From Betaproteobacteria bacterium (GTDB lineage Bacteria; Pseudomonadota; Gammaproteobacteria; Burkholderiales; Burkholderiaceae_C), in the NCBI GenBank assembly GCA_025358155.1, contig JANYKR010000282.1:1-34828 (forward strand): a DNA stretch of 34,828 nt, read 5' to 3'. Below the pieces are notes generated by a model, which ran no database searches, was not told the origin of the DNA, and saw only the letters and a program-made list of their open reading frames with translations. The translations under genes were made by a program, and so were the position numbers. Shown piece after piece: positions 16,434 to 24,865 of the stretch. The first letter of the stretch is position 1. Every line of letters begins with the position of its first letter.

Positions 16434-16853
16434 ATGGACGACACCGACCGGCAATTGATCTCGCTGCTGCGCAAGGACGCACGCCTGCCCGTGGCCACGC
16501 TGGCTGCCAAGCTGGGCGTGTCACGGGGCACCGTGAGCAACCGGCTGCGCAAGCTCGAAGACGGGCAGACGATCGTCGGTTACACGCTGCGCCTGCGGCC
16601 CGATGCCGAGCCCAACCCGATACGGGCCTGGATGTGGGTGCTGGTGGACGGCAACCAGACCCGAGCGGTGATTGCCAGCCTGCTGGGTGAACCTGCGGTG
16701 GCCAGCCTGCACGACACCAATGGCCGCTGGGATTTGCTGGCCGAACTGCGGGCCGAGTCCATGACCGAGCTGTCTCGGGTGCTGGAGCGCATCCGGCTGA
16801 CCGCCGGCATTGCCAACACCGAGACCAGCATCCTGCTCGCGACCTACCGCTGA
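16434..16853 (+). CDS. Lrp/AsnC-family transcriptional regulator
   Basis: DNA-binding regulator of 139 residues. N-terminal winged helix-turn-helix (about 4-50, with LAAKLGVSRGTVSNRLRKLE) and a C-terminal RAM ligand-binding/oligomerisation domain (about 65-139). It follows boxA by 53 bases on the same strand but is convergent with putA. In many proteobacteria whose PutA lacks a DNA-binding domain, an Lrp-type protein (PutR) activates putA in response to proline, so control of the ocd-putA unit is the most natural guess. The distance from the putA operon promoter (about 5 kb) means this is only context-based. Confidence 0.88.
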   Translation: MDDTDRQLISLLRKDARLPVATLAAKLGVSRGTVSNRLRKLEDGQTIVGYTLRLRPDAEPNPIRAWMWVLVDGNQTRAVIASLLGEPAVASLHDTNGRWDLLAELRAESMTELSRVLERIRLTAGIANTETSILLATYR

Positions 16854-16869
16854 GCCGCTGCGCTGCGCG

Positions 16870-16957
16870 CCCGGTTGCCCGGTTGCCCGGTTGCCCGGTT
16901 GCCCGGTTGCCCGGTTGCCCGGTTGCCCGGTTGCCCGGTTGCTCGGTTACCCGGTTA
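16870..16957. repeat. 8-bp tandem repeat array between convergent genes
   Basis: Nine perfect copies of CCCGGTTG (16870-16941) followed by two degenerate units, CTCGGTTA and CCCGGTTA. It starts 17 bases after the Lrp-type stop and ends six bases before the putA stop on the other strand, so it is wholly intergenic. The unit length is not a multiple of three, which fits a place where frame does not matter. No terminator-like hairpin with a T-run is seen between these two genes. Confidence 0.9.
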
Positions 16958-16962
16958 CCCGT

Positions 16963-19900
16963 TCAACCGATCGTCATCAGGCTGGCATTGCCACCCGCAG
17001 CCGCCGTGTTGATGCTGAGCGAGCGCTCGATCACCAGGCGCTCCAGCGGCACGGACGGGTCTGCCGGTGCCAATGCAGTCAAGATGACGATGGGCCCGGG
17101 CCGCGTGGCGAGCCGTTGCAGCACGGCCAGGCGGCTCTCAGCCGGCCCGTGGTGCAGCACGGCATCAAAGGCCACCGCATCAGCCTGCCAGTCCTGCGCC
17201 AATGCCACCCGCTCGCGGACGGCATGCGGCAAACGGCGCCATAGCGGCCGGCTCTCGGCCGGCCAGACGGCGCGGCTGCCCACGGCCAGCACGGCAGCGA
17301 GTTGCACCAGCCGGTCGCGATCGGTGTCGCGATCAGGGTCGCGATCAGGGTCGCGATCAAGGTCGCGATCAGGTTCGCCGACGGTCTCGCTGTCGATGTC
17401 GGTGCCGGCCTCGGACTCGACCAGGCACAACACGGCCTCGCGCGGCCGCAGCGCATACAGGTTGGCTTCGCCGGTGGGCCCGGCCAGGTTGCGCCAGGCG
17501 CCATTGGGGGCCAGCCTGGCAAAACGATCACAAACCCCGGCCAGGTCGGCCAGACCTTGCGCCTGGGCCCACTGCAGCAAGGCGCTGCGGGCGGCCTGGG
17601 CATCGAGTTCGTCGGCAGGGGCCGCCCAGCCACGCAAGGGCGGCAGGGTCGCATCGCCGGCGCCCTGCACTGCAAGGCGTGCCGCGTCAGTCGGCCGGCT
17701 GGCCAGCAGGCGCAGCAGGTACAGCGGTCCGCCGGCCTTGGGGCCGGTGCCCGACAGACCTTCACCGCCAAAAGGTTGCACCCCTACCACCGCGCCGACG
17801 ATGTTGCGGTTGGCGTAGAGGTTGCCGGCATGCGCGGCATGCACCACCTGGATCAGGGTTTCGTCGATGCGGGTGTGCACGCCCATCGTCAGGCCGTAGC
17901 CGGTGTCACGAACGGCGTCGAGCAGGTCGGCCAGCTCGCGCCGGTCATAGCGCAGCACATGCAGCACCGGGCCAAAAACTTCGCGCTGCAGTTCGTTGAT
18001 GTGTTCGATCTCGATCACGGCAGGCGGCACAAAACTGCCCTGGCTCAGGGCGTCGGCGTCTACCGCCGCGGGTCGGGTGATGCGCCGGCCTTTGGCGCGC
18101 ATCGCAGCGATGTGGCGCTCGACGGTGCCTTGCGCGTCCGCGTCGATCACCGGGCCGACGTCGACCGCGAGCAGGCGCGGATCACCCACCCGCAGCTCGC
18201 GCACCGCGCCTTCGAGCATCGCGATCAGGCGGTCGGCCCCATCGCGCTGCACACACAAGACCCGCAGCGCCGAGCAGCGCTGGCCGGCGCTGTCAAACGC
18301 CGAGGCCACCACGTCGGCCACCACCTGCTCGGCCAGCGCCGACGAGTCGACGATCAAGGTGTTCTGGCCGCCGGTCTCGGCGATCAAGGGCACAGGCTGG
18401 CCGGCGTTGCCGAGCCGTCCTGCCAGGCTGCGTTGCAGCAAGCGGGCCACTTCGGTCGAGCCGGTGAACAGCACGCCCTGCACCCGAACGTCGGCCACCA
18501 GCGGCGCGCCCACGGTCTCGCCGGGGCCTGGCAACAGTTGCAGTGTCGCGCGCGGCACGCCGGCGGCCCACAACGCCCGCACGGCTGCGGCCGCCACCAG
18601 CGGTGTTTGCTCGGCCGGCTTGGCCAGCACGGTGTTGCCAGCGGCCAGCGCCGCCGCCACCTGGCCGGTGAAGATGGCCAGCGGAAAGTTCCAGGGGCTG
18701 ATGCAGACCACCGGCCCGAGCGGAGGGTGGGTGGCGTTGTCAAAGCTGGACGCAACCTGGTTGGCGTAGTAGCGCAAGAAGTCCACTGCCTCGCGCACTT
18801 CGGCCACGGCGTTGGCACAGGTCTTGCCGGCCTCGCGAACCAGCAGCGCGACCAGGGCCTCGGTGTCGGCCTCCAGGCGGTCGGCCCCCGCTTGCAGCAG
18901 CGCTGCGCGCTCGACAGGCGGCGTCGCGGCCCAGCCCGGCGCCGCCTGCAGCGCGCAAGCCAGCGCGGTTTGCACATCGGCCGCTGTGGCGTCGCGTACC
19001 GAGCCGACCGTATCGCAGCGGTCAGCGGGGTTGGGCACCGGCCGGGCTGTGCCGGGCGGGTTGGGGGCGGCGGCTGCGCCCAGCAAGGGCTCGGCAGACC
19101 ATGGCGGCGAAGCGCCCGGGGCCAAGGCCCGGGTCAGTGCGCCCAGCGTGGCCTCATCGGCCAAATCCAGCCCGCGTGAATTGGCGCGCGCTGCGCCGTA
19201 CAAGGCATTGGGCAGCGGGATGGCCGGGTGCGGCAAGCCCACGGCGCCCTCGGCAGCGGCCAGCGCCAACACGGTGCGCACCGGGTCTTCGACCAAGTCG
19301 GCCAGTGGCACCGCGTCGTCGGCGATGCGGTTCACAAACGAGGTGTTGGCGCCGTTCTCCAGCAGCCGCCGCACCAGGTAAGCCAGCAAGGTCTCGTGGG
19401 TGCCCACCGGGGCGTAGATGCGACAGGCGCGGCCCAGCTTGCCATCGGCCACTGCACCCACCACCTGGCTGTAGAGCGGCTCGCCCATGCCGTGCAGGCA
19501 CTGGAACTCGTAGGCGTTTTCATCCATCAGGTCAGCCGCCAGGGTGTAAATCGCGGCCAGCGTGTGCGCGTTGTGGGTGGCGAACTGCGGGTACACCGCC
19601 GCAGGCGCAGCCAGCAGCTTGCGAGCGCAGGCGATGTAGGCCACGTCGGTGTAGGCCTTGCGGGTGTAGACCGGGTAGCCGTCCTGGCCGTCGAGCTGGG
19701 CGCGCTTGATCTCGCTGTCCCAGTACGCGCCTTTGACCAGCCGCACCATCAGCCGGTGGCCGCTGCGTTTACCGAGGTCGATGATGAAATCCACCACTGC
19801 GGGGCAGCGTTTCTGGTAGGCCTGGATCACAAAGCCGATGCCGCTCCAACCCGCCAGCGCGGGCTCGAAGCAAAGCTGCTCCAGCAACTCCAGCGACAGC

Positions 19901-20826
19901 GCCAACCGCTCGGACTCCTCGGCGTCGATGTTGAGGCCGATGTCGTAGCGCCGTGCCAGCTGCGCCAGCTGGAACAGCCGCGGGTACAGCTCGGCCATCA
20001 CCCGCTCGAGCTTGGCGCGGCTGTAGCGCGGATGCAGGGCCGACAACTTGATGGAGATGCCCGGCCCGGCGTACACCCCGCGCCCGGCGGACGCCCGGCC
20101 GATGGCATGGATGGCCGCCTCGTAGGCCGCGAGGTAGGCCTGGGCGTCAGTGGCCGTCATCGCCGCCTCGCCCAGCATGTCGTAGGAGTAGCGAAAGCCC
20201 TGGTCCTCACGCGGGCGGGCGTTGTCCAGCGCCTGGGCGATCGTCTCGCCGGTCACGAACTGCTCGCCCATCAGCCGCATGGCCATGTCCACGCCCTTGC
20301 GGATCAGGGGCTCGCCGCCTCGCGCCACCAGCTTGCGCAGGGCGGCCGAGAGCCCCGAGTCACTGTGCGTGGCCACCAGCTTGCCGGTCAACAGCAGGCC
20401 CCAGGTGGCGGCATTGACAAACAACGACGCGCTTTGCCCCAGGTGGGCTTGCCAATTGCTGCTGCCGATCTTGTCGCGGATCAGCGCGTCCCGGGTGGCG
20501 GCATCGGGAATGCGCAGCAACGCCTCGGCCAGGCACATCAAGGCCACGCCTTCTTGTGAGCTGAGCGCAAACTCCTGCAGCAGGCCTTGCACCAGGCCGG
20601 CACGGCCGCTGGCACGCGCGTGCTCACGCACGTTGCCAGCGATGCGCAGCGCCAGGGTCTCGGCCTGCTGGGCCTGCGCCGGGCTCAGCCGGGCCTGCGC
20701 CAGCAGCGCGGGCAGCAGCTCGGGCTCGGGCGGGCGGGTGGCGGCGCTGATCGCCGCACGCAGCGGAGACGTTGCCAGGGCGGGGGTCAAGATGGGCGTC
20801 GGGGTGGGCGTCGGGGTGGGCGGCAT
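16963..20826 (-). CDS. putA: bifunctional proline dehydrogenase / delta-1-pyrroline-5-carboxylate dehydrogenase
   Basis: Oxidises proline to glutamate in two steps, FAD-linked then NAD-linked, at the inner membrane face. 1287 residues. Starts at the PutA arm region; the N-terminal ribbon-helix-helix domain of trifunctional PutA is absent, replaced by a Pro/Thr repeat (MPPTPTPTPTP). The proline dehydrogenase barrel covers about 190-500 (..GISIKLSALHPRY.., RLMVRLVKGAYWD..). The aldehyde dehydrogenase domain covers about 600-1090 with ETGGQN (E817) and catalytic C851 in GQRCSALR. A C-terminal domain ends in the family-typical NTAAAGGNASLMTIG. An Asp/Arg repeat near residues 1152-1171 comes from a 12-bp tandem repeat. 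It lies 42 bases after ornithine cyclodeaminase and is probably cotranscribed. Confidence 0.95.
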   Translation of the reverse strand: MPPTPTPTPTPILTPALATSPLRAAISAATRPPEPELLPALLAQARLSPAQAQQAETLALRIAGNVREHARASGRAGLVQGLLQEFALSSQEGVALMCLAEALLRIPDAATRDALIRDKIGSSNWQAHLGQSASLFVNAATWGLLLTGKLVATHSDSGLSAALRKLVARGGEPLIRKGVDMAMRLMGEQFVTGETIAQALDNARPREDQGFRYSYDMLGEAAMTATDAQAYLAAYEAAIHAIGRASAGRGVYAGPGISIKLSALHPRYSRAKLERVMAELYPRLFQLAQLARRYDIGLNIDAEESERLALSLELLEQLCFEPALAGWSGIGFVIQAYQKRCPAVVDFIIDLGKRSGHRLMVRLVKGAYWDSEIKRAQLDGQDGYPVYTRKAYTDVAYIACARKLLAAPAAVYPQFATHNAHTLAAIYTLAADLMDENAYEFQCLHGMGEPLYSQVVGAVADGKLGRACRIYAPVGTHETLLAYLVRRLLENGANTSFVNRIADDAVPLADLVEDPVRTVLALAAAEGAVGLPHPAIPLPNALYGAARANSRGLDLADEATLGALTRALAPGASPPWSAEPLLGAAAAPNPPGTARPVPNPADRCDTVGSVRDATAADVQTALACALQAAPGWAATPPVERAALLQAGADRLEADTEALVALLVREAGKTCANAVAEVREAVDFLRYYANQVASSFDNATHPPLGPVVCISPWNFPLAIFTGQVAAALAAGNTVLAKPAEQTPLVAAAAVRALWAAGVPRATLQLLPGPGETVGAPLVADVRVQGVLFTGSTEVARLLQRSLAGRLGNAGQPVPLIAETGGQNTLIVDSSALAEQVVADVVASAFDSAGQRCSALRVLCVQRDGADRLIAMLEGAVRELRVGDPRLLAVDVGPVIDADAQGTVERHIAAMRAKGRRITRPAAVDADALSQGSFVPPAVIEIEHINELQREVFGPVLHVLRYDRRELADLLDAVRDTGYGLTMGVHTRIDETLIQVVHAAHAGNLYANRNIVGAVVGVQPFGGEGLSGTGPKAGGPLYLLRLLASRPTDAARLAVQGAGDATLPPLRGWAAPADELDAQAARSALLQWAQAQGLADLAGVCDRFARLAPNGAWRNLAGPTGEANLYALRPREAVLCLVESEAGTDIDSETVGEPDRDLDRDPDRDPDRDTDRDRLVQLAAVLAVGSRAVWPAESRPLWRRLPHAVRERVALAQDWQADAVAFDAVLHHGPAESRLAVLQRLATRPGPIVILTALAPADPSVPLERLVIERSLSINTAAAGGNASLMTIG
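17313..17372. repeat. five 12-bp tandem units inside putA
   Basis: Five copies of approximately GGTCGCGATCAG in register (17313, 17325, 17337, 17349, 17361), encoding a repeated Asp-Arg-Asp-Xaa segment in the C-terminal part of PutA. The insertion is in frame and is probably a surface loop. Confidence 0.85.
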
Positions 20827-20868
20827 GGGCGTGCTTGAGCAATCAATGGCGATCCGCCCGCATTTTGG

Positions 20869-22017
20869 TCAGGCGGGCAAGCGGGCTGGCGGGACCGGCC
20901 CGAGGCTGGGGGCCATGTTGCCCGCATCGGGCGCCACCGCCGTCAGCAGGCCGAAGAGATTTTTTGGGTTCGCCGACTGAGGCACCAGTTCAACGCAGTC
21001 GCCAATGCCGAGTTCAGCGGCAGCATCACGCACAAAGCCCAGCGCGGCGTGGTCCTCCAGCGCAAAGCCGACCGAGTCGAACACCGTCACCTGCGCCGCG
21101 TGGCTGCGGCCCGGCTGCTCACCCGACAGCACACGCCAGAACTCGGTGACCGGAAAGTCGGCGGGCATCTGCTGGATGTCGCCCTCGATGCGGGTCTGCG
21201 GCTCGAACTCGACAAACACGCTGGCCGCTGCCAGCACGCCCCGGTGCAGCTCGGTCTTGCCCGGGCAGTCACCGCCCACGGCGTTGAAGTGCATGCCAGG
21301 CTCGACCATCTCGGGCGTGATGATGGTGGCCAGGCTCTTGTCGGCCGTCACGGTGGTGACGATGTCGGCGCCGCGCACCGCATCTGCAGTGCTGGCGCAG
21401 ATCACCACGGCCAGGCCCTGGCCTGCCAGGTTGGCGGCCAGCTTGAGGCTGGCGGCACGGTCCAGATCAAACAAGCGCAGCTCGCGGATGCCGACCAGGT
21501 CCCGGAAAGCGATCGCCTGGAACTCGCTTTGCGCACCGTTGCCGATCAACGCCATGCAGCGGCTGCCGGGCCGGGCCAGGCGCTGCGCCGCCAGCGCCGA
21601 GGTGGCGGCCGTGCGGATGGCGGTGACCAGGGTCAGCTCGCACAACAAGCGGGGCAGGCCGGTGTCGACATCGGCCAGCACCCCAAAAGCCATCACCGTG
21701 GGCAGGCCCAGGCGGGTGTTACCGGGGTGACCGTTGACGTACTTGAAGGCAAATTCATGGGCGTCGGCAATCGGCATCAGCTCGATCACGCCGGCGGTCG
21801 AGTGGCAGGCCAGGCGGGCCGACTTGTCAAACTGCGTCCAGCGCAAGAAGTGGGCCTCGATGCGCTCGGCCACCTCGGCAATGCAGGCCGACAAGCCCAA
21901 GTGCCGAATGATCCGGACCATGTCGGGCACGCCGATGTAGACGGTGGTTGGCTGCGGCTGGCGGGTCATTGGCGCGACCGTGGGGGCAGTGATGGCGGCG
22001 TTGGCGGGGGCGGTCAT
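20869..22017 (-). CDS. ocd: ornithine cyclodeaminase
   Basis: Converts L-ornithine to L-proline and ammonia with bound NAD, in the cytoplasm. 382 residues from the chosen ATG, which has GGAG nine bases upstream; the open frame further up has no family likeness. Motifs particular to true ornithine cyclodeaminases within the mu-crystallin family are FKYVNGHPGNT with K92 and FNAVGGDCPGKTEL with D250, the expected catalytic aspartate. NAD-binding GNGAQSEFQ is at 160-168. The N-terminal 20 residues and C-terminal Ala/Pro tail are not conserved. With putA downstream it makes a two-step route from ornithine to glutamate. Confidence 0.93.
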   Translation of the reverse strand: MTAPANAAITAPTVAPMTRQPQPTTVYIGVPDMVRIIRHLGLSACIAEVAERIEAHFLRWTQFDKSARLACHSTAGVIELMPIADAHEFAFKYVNGHPGNTRLGLPTVMAFGVLADVDTGLPRLLCELTLVTAIRTAATSALAAQRLARPGSRCMALIGNGAQSEFQAIAFRDLVGIRELRLFDLDRAASLKLAANLAGQGLAVVICASTADAVRGADIVTTVTADKSLATIITPEMVEPGMHFNAVGGDCPGKTELHRGVLAAASVFVEFEPQTRIEGDIQQMPADFPVTEFWRVLSGEQPGRSHAAQVTVFDSVGFALEDHAALGFVRDAAAELGIGDCVELVPQSANPKNLFGLLTAVAPDAGNMAPSLGPVPPARLPA

Positions 22018-22060
22018 GGCGAGGGGCTCCTGTTGCAATGGCAGGAGTCTGGCGTTGGCC

Positions 22061-22091
22061 GCTGGCAAGCGAAAGCCTGAACCTTGCCAGC
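22061..22091. promoter_or_regulatory. perfect 9-bp inverted repeat upstream of ornithine cyclodeaminase
   Basis: GCTGGCAAG (22061-22069) and CTTGCCAGC (22083-22091) are exact inverse complements, with centres about two helical turns apart (22 bp). It lies 44-74 bases upstream of the ocd start, in the 174-base region shared with the divergent binding-protein gene. A dimer binding site or an RNA hairpin in the ocd leader are both possible. I see no confident -10/-35 pair here. Confidence 0.45.
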
Positions 22092-22191
22092 AAACCGGGT
22101 GAAAACTGACACAGTGACAGGGATCGCTGCCGATCTGCTTAACTGCTGGCCTCAACTCTTGGTGCCGCCGCCGATCTGTATGCTCTGATTC

Positions 22192-23334
22192 ATGAGCCAT
22201 CATTTGCACGTCTTGCACCGCACACTGGCGCAAGCCTGGCGCGCTTTGTGGGCTTTTGCTTTGGCGCTGCTGGCCTCGGCAGCCCTGGTTCCAATAGCGC
22301 TGGCAGCACCGCCCAAGGGCTACCCCAAGGCCTACGGGGCCATCGTTGCTGCAGCGCGCGAGGAGGCCAGTGTGGTGGTGTATTCGACCACCGACCTGTC
22401 CACTGCAGCGGCGCTGATCCGCGACTTTGAGCTGTGTTACCCCGGCATCAAGGTCGATTACCAGGATCTCAACAGCGCAGAACTGCACCGCCGCTTTCTG
22501 GCCGAAACCCAGGCCCAGCGGCCGTCGGCCGACGTGCTGTGGAGCTCAGCCATGGACTTGCAAATGAAGCTGGCCAATGATGACTTTGCCCAGCGCTACA
22601 AATCGCCCGAGGTGGCCTCACTGCCCGACTGGGCGGTCTGGCGCGACACTGCTTTTGGCACCACCTTCGAGCCGGCGGTCATCGTCTACAACAAGCGCTT
22701 CGTGACCGGTGCCGACATCCCTGAAACCCATGCCGACCTGGTGCGGCTGCTGAGCAGCCAGTCTGCCAAATACGCCGGCAACGTCACCACCTACGACATC
22801 GAAAAATCCGCCGTAGGCTTTCTTTTTGCCACCCAGGACAGCCGGGCGCAGACCGGCTTTTGGGACCTGGTGCACGAACTGGGCAAGAACGCGGTCGAGC
22901 TTGAATCCAACACCTCGGTGATGGTGCAGCGCATTGCTTCAGGCAAGGACTACCTGGGCTACAACCTGATCGGTTCGTACGCGCTGACACGCGCCCGGCG
23001 CGACCCCGCCATCGGCGTGGTGCTGCCCAAGGACTACACCCTGGTGATGTCGCGCATCGCCCTGCTGTCCAAGACGGCGCCACACCCCAATGCTGGCAAG
23101 CTCTGGCTCGACTTCCTGCTGTCGCAGCGGGGCCAGACCGTGCTGTCGCGGTCGGAGCTGTTCTCGATCCGCAGCGACGTGCCGGGCGAGTTCACCGCCG
23201 CAACCTTGCGCCAGACCCTGGGGCCACAGCTGCGGGCGATTGCCGTCGGCCCGCCCTTGCTGGTGTTTCTGGACCAGGCCAAGCAGCAGGAGTTTTTGCG
23301 CCGCTGGCGGCGCGAGACCGGAAGCGTCAAGTAG
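22192..23334 (+). CDS. periplasmic solute-binding protein (AfuA/Fe3+-type family 1), possible sensor partner
   Basis: Secreted binding protein of 380 residues. Hydrophobic signal segment at about 14-38 ending ..PIALA before APPKGYPK. The mature part resembles family 1 extracellular solute-binding proteins (VVVYSTTDLSTAAALIRDFE, ADVLWSSAMDLQ, VYNKRF), the group called iron-type but including organophosphate and sugar-phosphate binders. No permease or ATPase of that class is nearby. Its stop overlaps the sensor-kinase stop by eight bases on the other strand, so I infer a receptor for the adjacent two-component system. The ligand is unknown. Confidence 0.85.
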   Translation: MSHHLHVLHRTLAQAWRALWAFALALLASAALVPIALAAPPKGYPKAYGAIVAAAREEASVVVYSTTDLSTAAALIRDFELCYPGIKVDYQDLNSAELHRRFLAETQAQRPSADVLWSSAMDLQMKLANDDFAQRYKSPEVASLPDWAVWRDTAFGTTFEPAVIVYNKRFVTGADIPETHADLVRLLSSQSAKYAGNVTTYDIEKSAVGFLFATQDSRAQTGFWDLVHELGKNAVELESNTSVMVQRIASGKDYLGYNLIGSYALTRARRDPAIGVVLPKDYTLVMSRIALLSKTAPHPNAGKLWLDFLLSQRGQTVLSRSELFSIRSDVPGEFTAATLRQTLGPQLRAIAVGPPLLVFLDQAKQQEFLRRWRRETGSVK

Positions 23335-24865
23335 CCGGACCGGGCGCAGCGGCTGCGTCAGGCAGGCCGGATGCCTCAGCCGGGGCTGGCGCAGGCGCAA
23401 AGGCCACCCGCACGCACAAGCCCACGCCAGTCGTGGGTGTCAGCAACTCCACGCTGGCAGCGTGGGCGCGGGCGATGTCGCGCACGATGGCCAGGCCCAG
23501 CCCGGAGCCTGGCGCGCTGCCGTTGGCCGCGCGGTAGAAGCGCTCGAACACCCGCTCGCGGTCCACCGGCAAAATACCCGGGCCATCGTCTTCCACCTCG
23601 AGTTGTGCCCGGCCAGCGCAACCAGGTCGCCAGGCCACACGCACCCGAACCTGGCCGCCGACACGACCATGGGTGATGGCGTTGTCGATCAGGTTGTTGA
23701 TCAACTCGCGCAGCAACAGGCCATTGCCGCCTACCGTCACCGCCGGCGCCGGCGCCTCGAAGCTGAGGTCCATGGTCTTGCGCCGCGCCGCGCCCACCAG
23801 GTCCAGGGATGCGGCCCTGGCCAATTCGACCAGGTCGGCCCGCCCGCTGCGGGGATCGGGCAGGCCGTCGGGGTCCGCGCGGGCCTGCAACAGCAGTTGC
23901 GACAGCAGCCGCGCCAGGCGGTCGATGTCGCCGTGCACATCGAGCAAGGTCTGGTGGCTCAACTCGGGCTGGTTCTGGCGCAGGCTGTACTCGATCTGGG
24001 TGCGCATCTCGGCCAGCGGCGTGCGCATCTGGTGCGAGGCGTCGGTGATCAGACGTTGCCGGCTGCTCAGCAAGCGTTCGATGCGGGCGGTGTGCAGGTT
24101 GAGGGCGTCGATCAGCGGTCGCACCTCGCGCTGGACGCCGGCAGGGTCGATCGGGCTCAGGTCGGACGGTGCACGCTGCGCCACCTGGCGCCGCAGTCGA
24201 CCCAGGGGCTGCAAACCCCGCAGCATGCCGATCCAGACCAGGCCGCCGGCGGCGACGATCAGCAGGCCCTGGCGCTGCAGGCCGTCCACCAAAATCTGGT
24301 GCGACAAGGCGTCGCGGGCCTCGCCGGTTTCAGCGACGATGATGCTGACCGGCGCGCTGGGCCCGGCGCGGTAGAGCCGCTTTTGCAGCAAGGCCAGGTG
24401 TACCGTCTCACCCCGGTAGCGAGCGGCATACAGCGTGGGCCCGGCCGCCGGGGAGGGGTTGCTGTCGGCGGGTTGCGCGGACAGCCCGGCTTGCTGCCGG
24501 AGGGGCAGTTTTTGCGCGGGAACCGACTGGGGCGGCAGCGGCAAGTCATCGTAGCCGGTCAAGGTCTTGCCATCGGGGGCCACGACCCGGTAAAAAATCC
24601 GCTCCTGCAGATTAGTCTCCAGCAGCTCCAGCGCGGCATAGGGCAGATCGACCACGATCTCGCCGTCCTTGACCTCGATATCCTCGGCAATCGCCTGCGC
24701 CGAGGCGGTGAGCAGGCGGTCGAAGGCGCCCGCCGCGTTGGCTACCGCAGCCCGGTTGCTGAACCAGGCGTTGACCGACAGCAACAACAGCAGCGGCAGC
24801 AGCAGCCAGTGCAGCAGTTGCAGCCGCAGGCTGTCAGACGGCCGGGCTGGCGACTTCGAGGACAT
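23327..24865 (-). CDS. sensor histidine kinase, TctE-like
   Basis: Membrane sensor kinase, 512 residues. TM1 at about 18-35, a periplasmic domain at about 36-196 resembling the TctE-type two-component sensor N-terminal domain, TM2 at about 197-215, HAMP-like linker, phosphoacceptor H278 in DASHQMRTPLAE, N-box NLIDNAITHG, G1 DDGPGI and G2 GSGLGLAIV. C-terminal Ala/Pro-rich tail. Its ATG lies 32 bases inside the response-regulator gene, so the two are translated in overlap. TctE relatives control uptake of carboxylates, often together with a dedicated periplasmic binding protein. Confidence 0.92.
   Translation of the reverse strand: MSSKSPARPSDSLRLQLLHWLLLPLLLLLSVNAWFSNRAAVANAAGAFDRLLTASAQAIAEDIEVKDGEIVVDLPYAALELLETNLQERIFYRVVAPDGKTLTGYDDLPLPPQSVPAQKLPLRQQAGLSAQPADSNPSPAAGPTLYAARYRGETVHLALLQKRLYRAGPSAPVSIIVAETGEARDALSHQILVDGLQRQGLLIVAAGGLVWIGMLRGLQPLGRLRRQVAQRAPSDLSPIDPAGVQREVRPLIDALNLHTARIERLLSSRQRLITDASHQMRTPLAEMRTQIEYSLRQNQPELSHQTLLDVHGDIDRLARLLSQLLLQARADPDGLPDPRSGRADLVELARAASLDLVGAARRKTMDLSFEAPAPAVTVGGNGLLLRELINNLIDNAITHGRVGGQVRVRVAWRPGCAGRAQLEVEDDGPGILPVDRERVFERFYRAANGSAPGSGLGLAIVRDIARAHAASVELLTPTTGVGLCVRVAFAPAPAPAEASGLPDAAAAPGPAT

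Noticed and set aside
16870-16957. Possible CRISPR array
   Set aside because: The units are 8 bp with no spacers, and no cas genes are present; it is a plain tandem repeat.
16810-17244. 144-codon frame with PGCPVARL repeats
   Set aside because: Created by reading the 8-bp array in three frames; no ribosome site and antisense to the putA end.
17302-19179. 625-codon open frame on the plus strand
   Set aside because: Antisense shadow of putA, including translated repeats; no domain.
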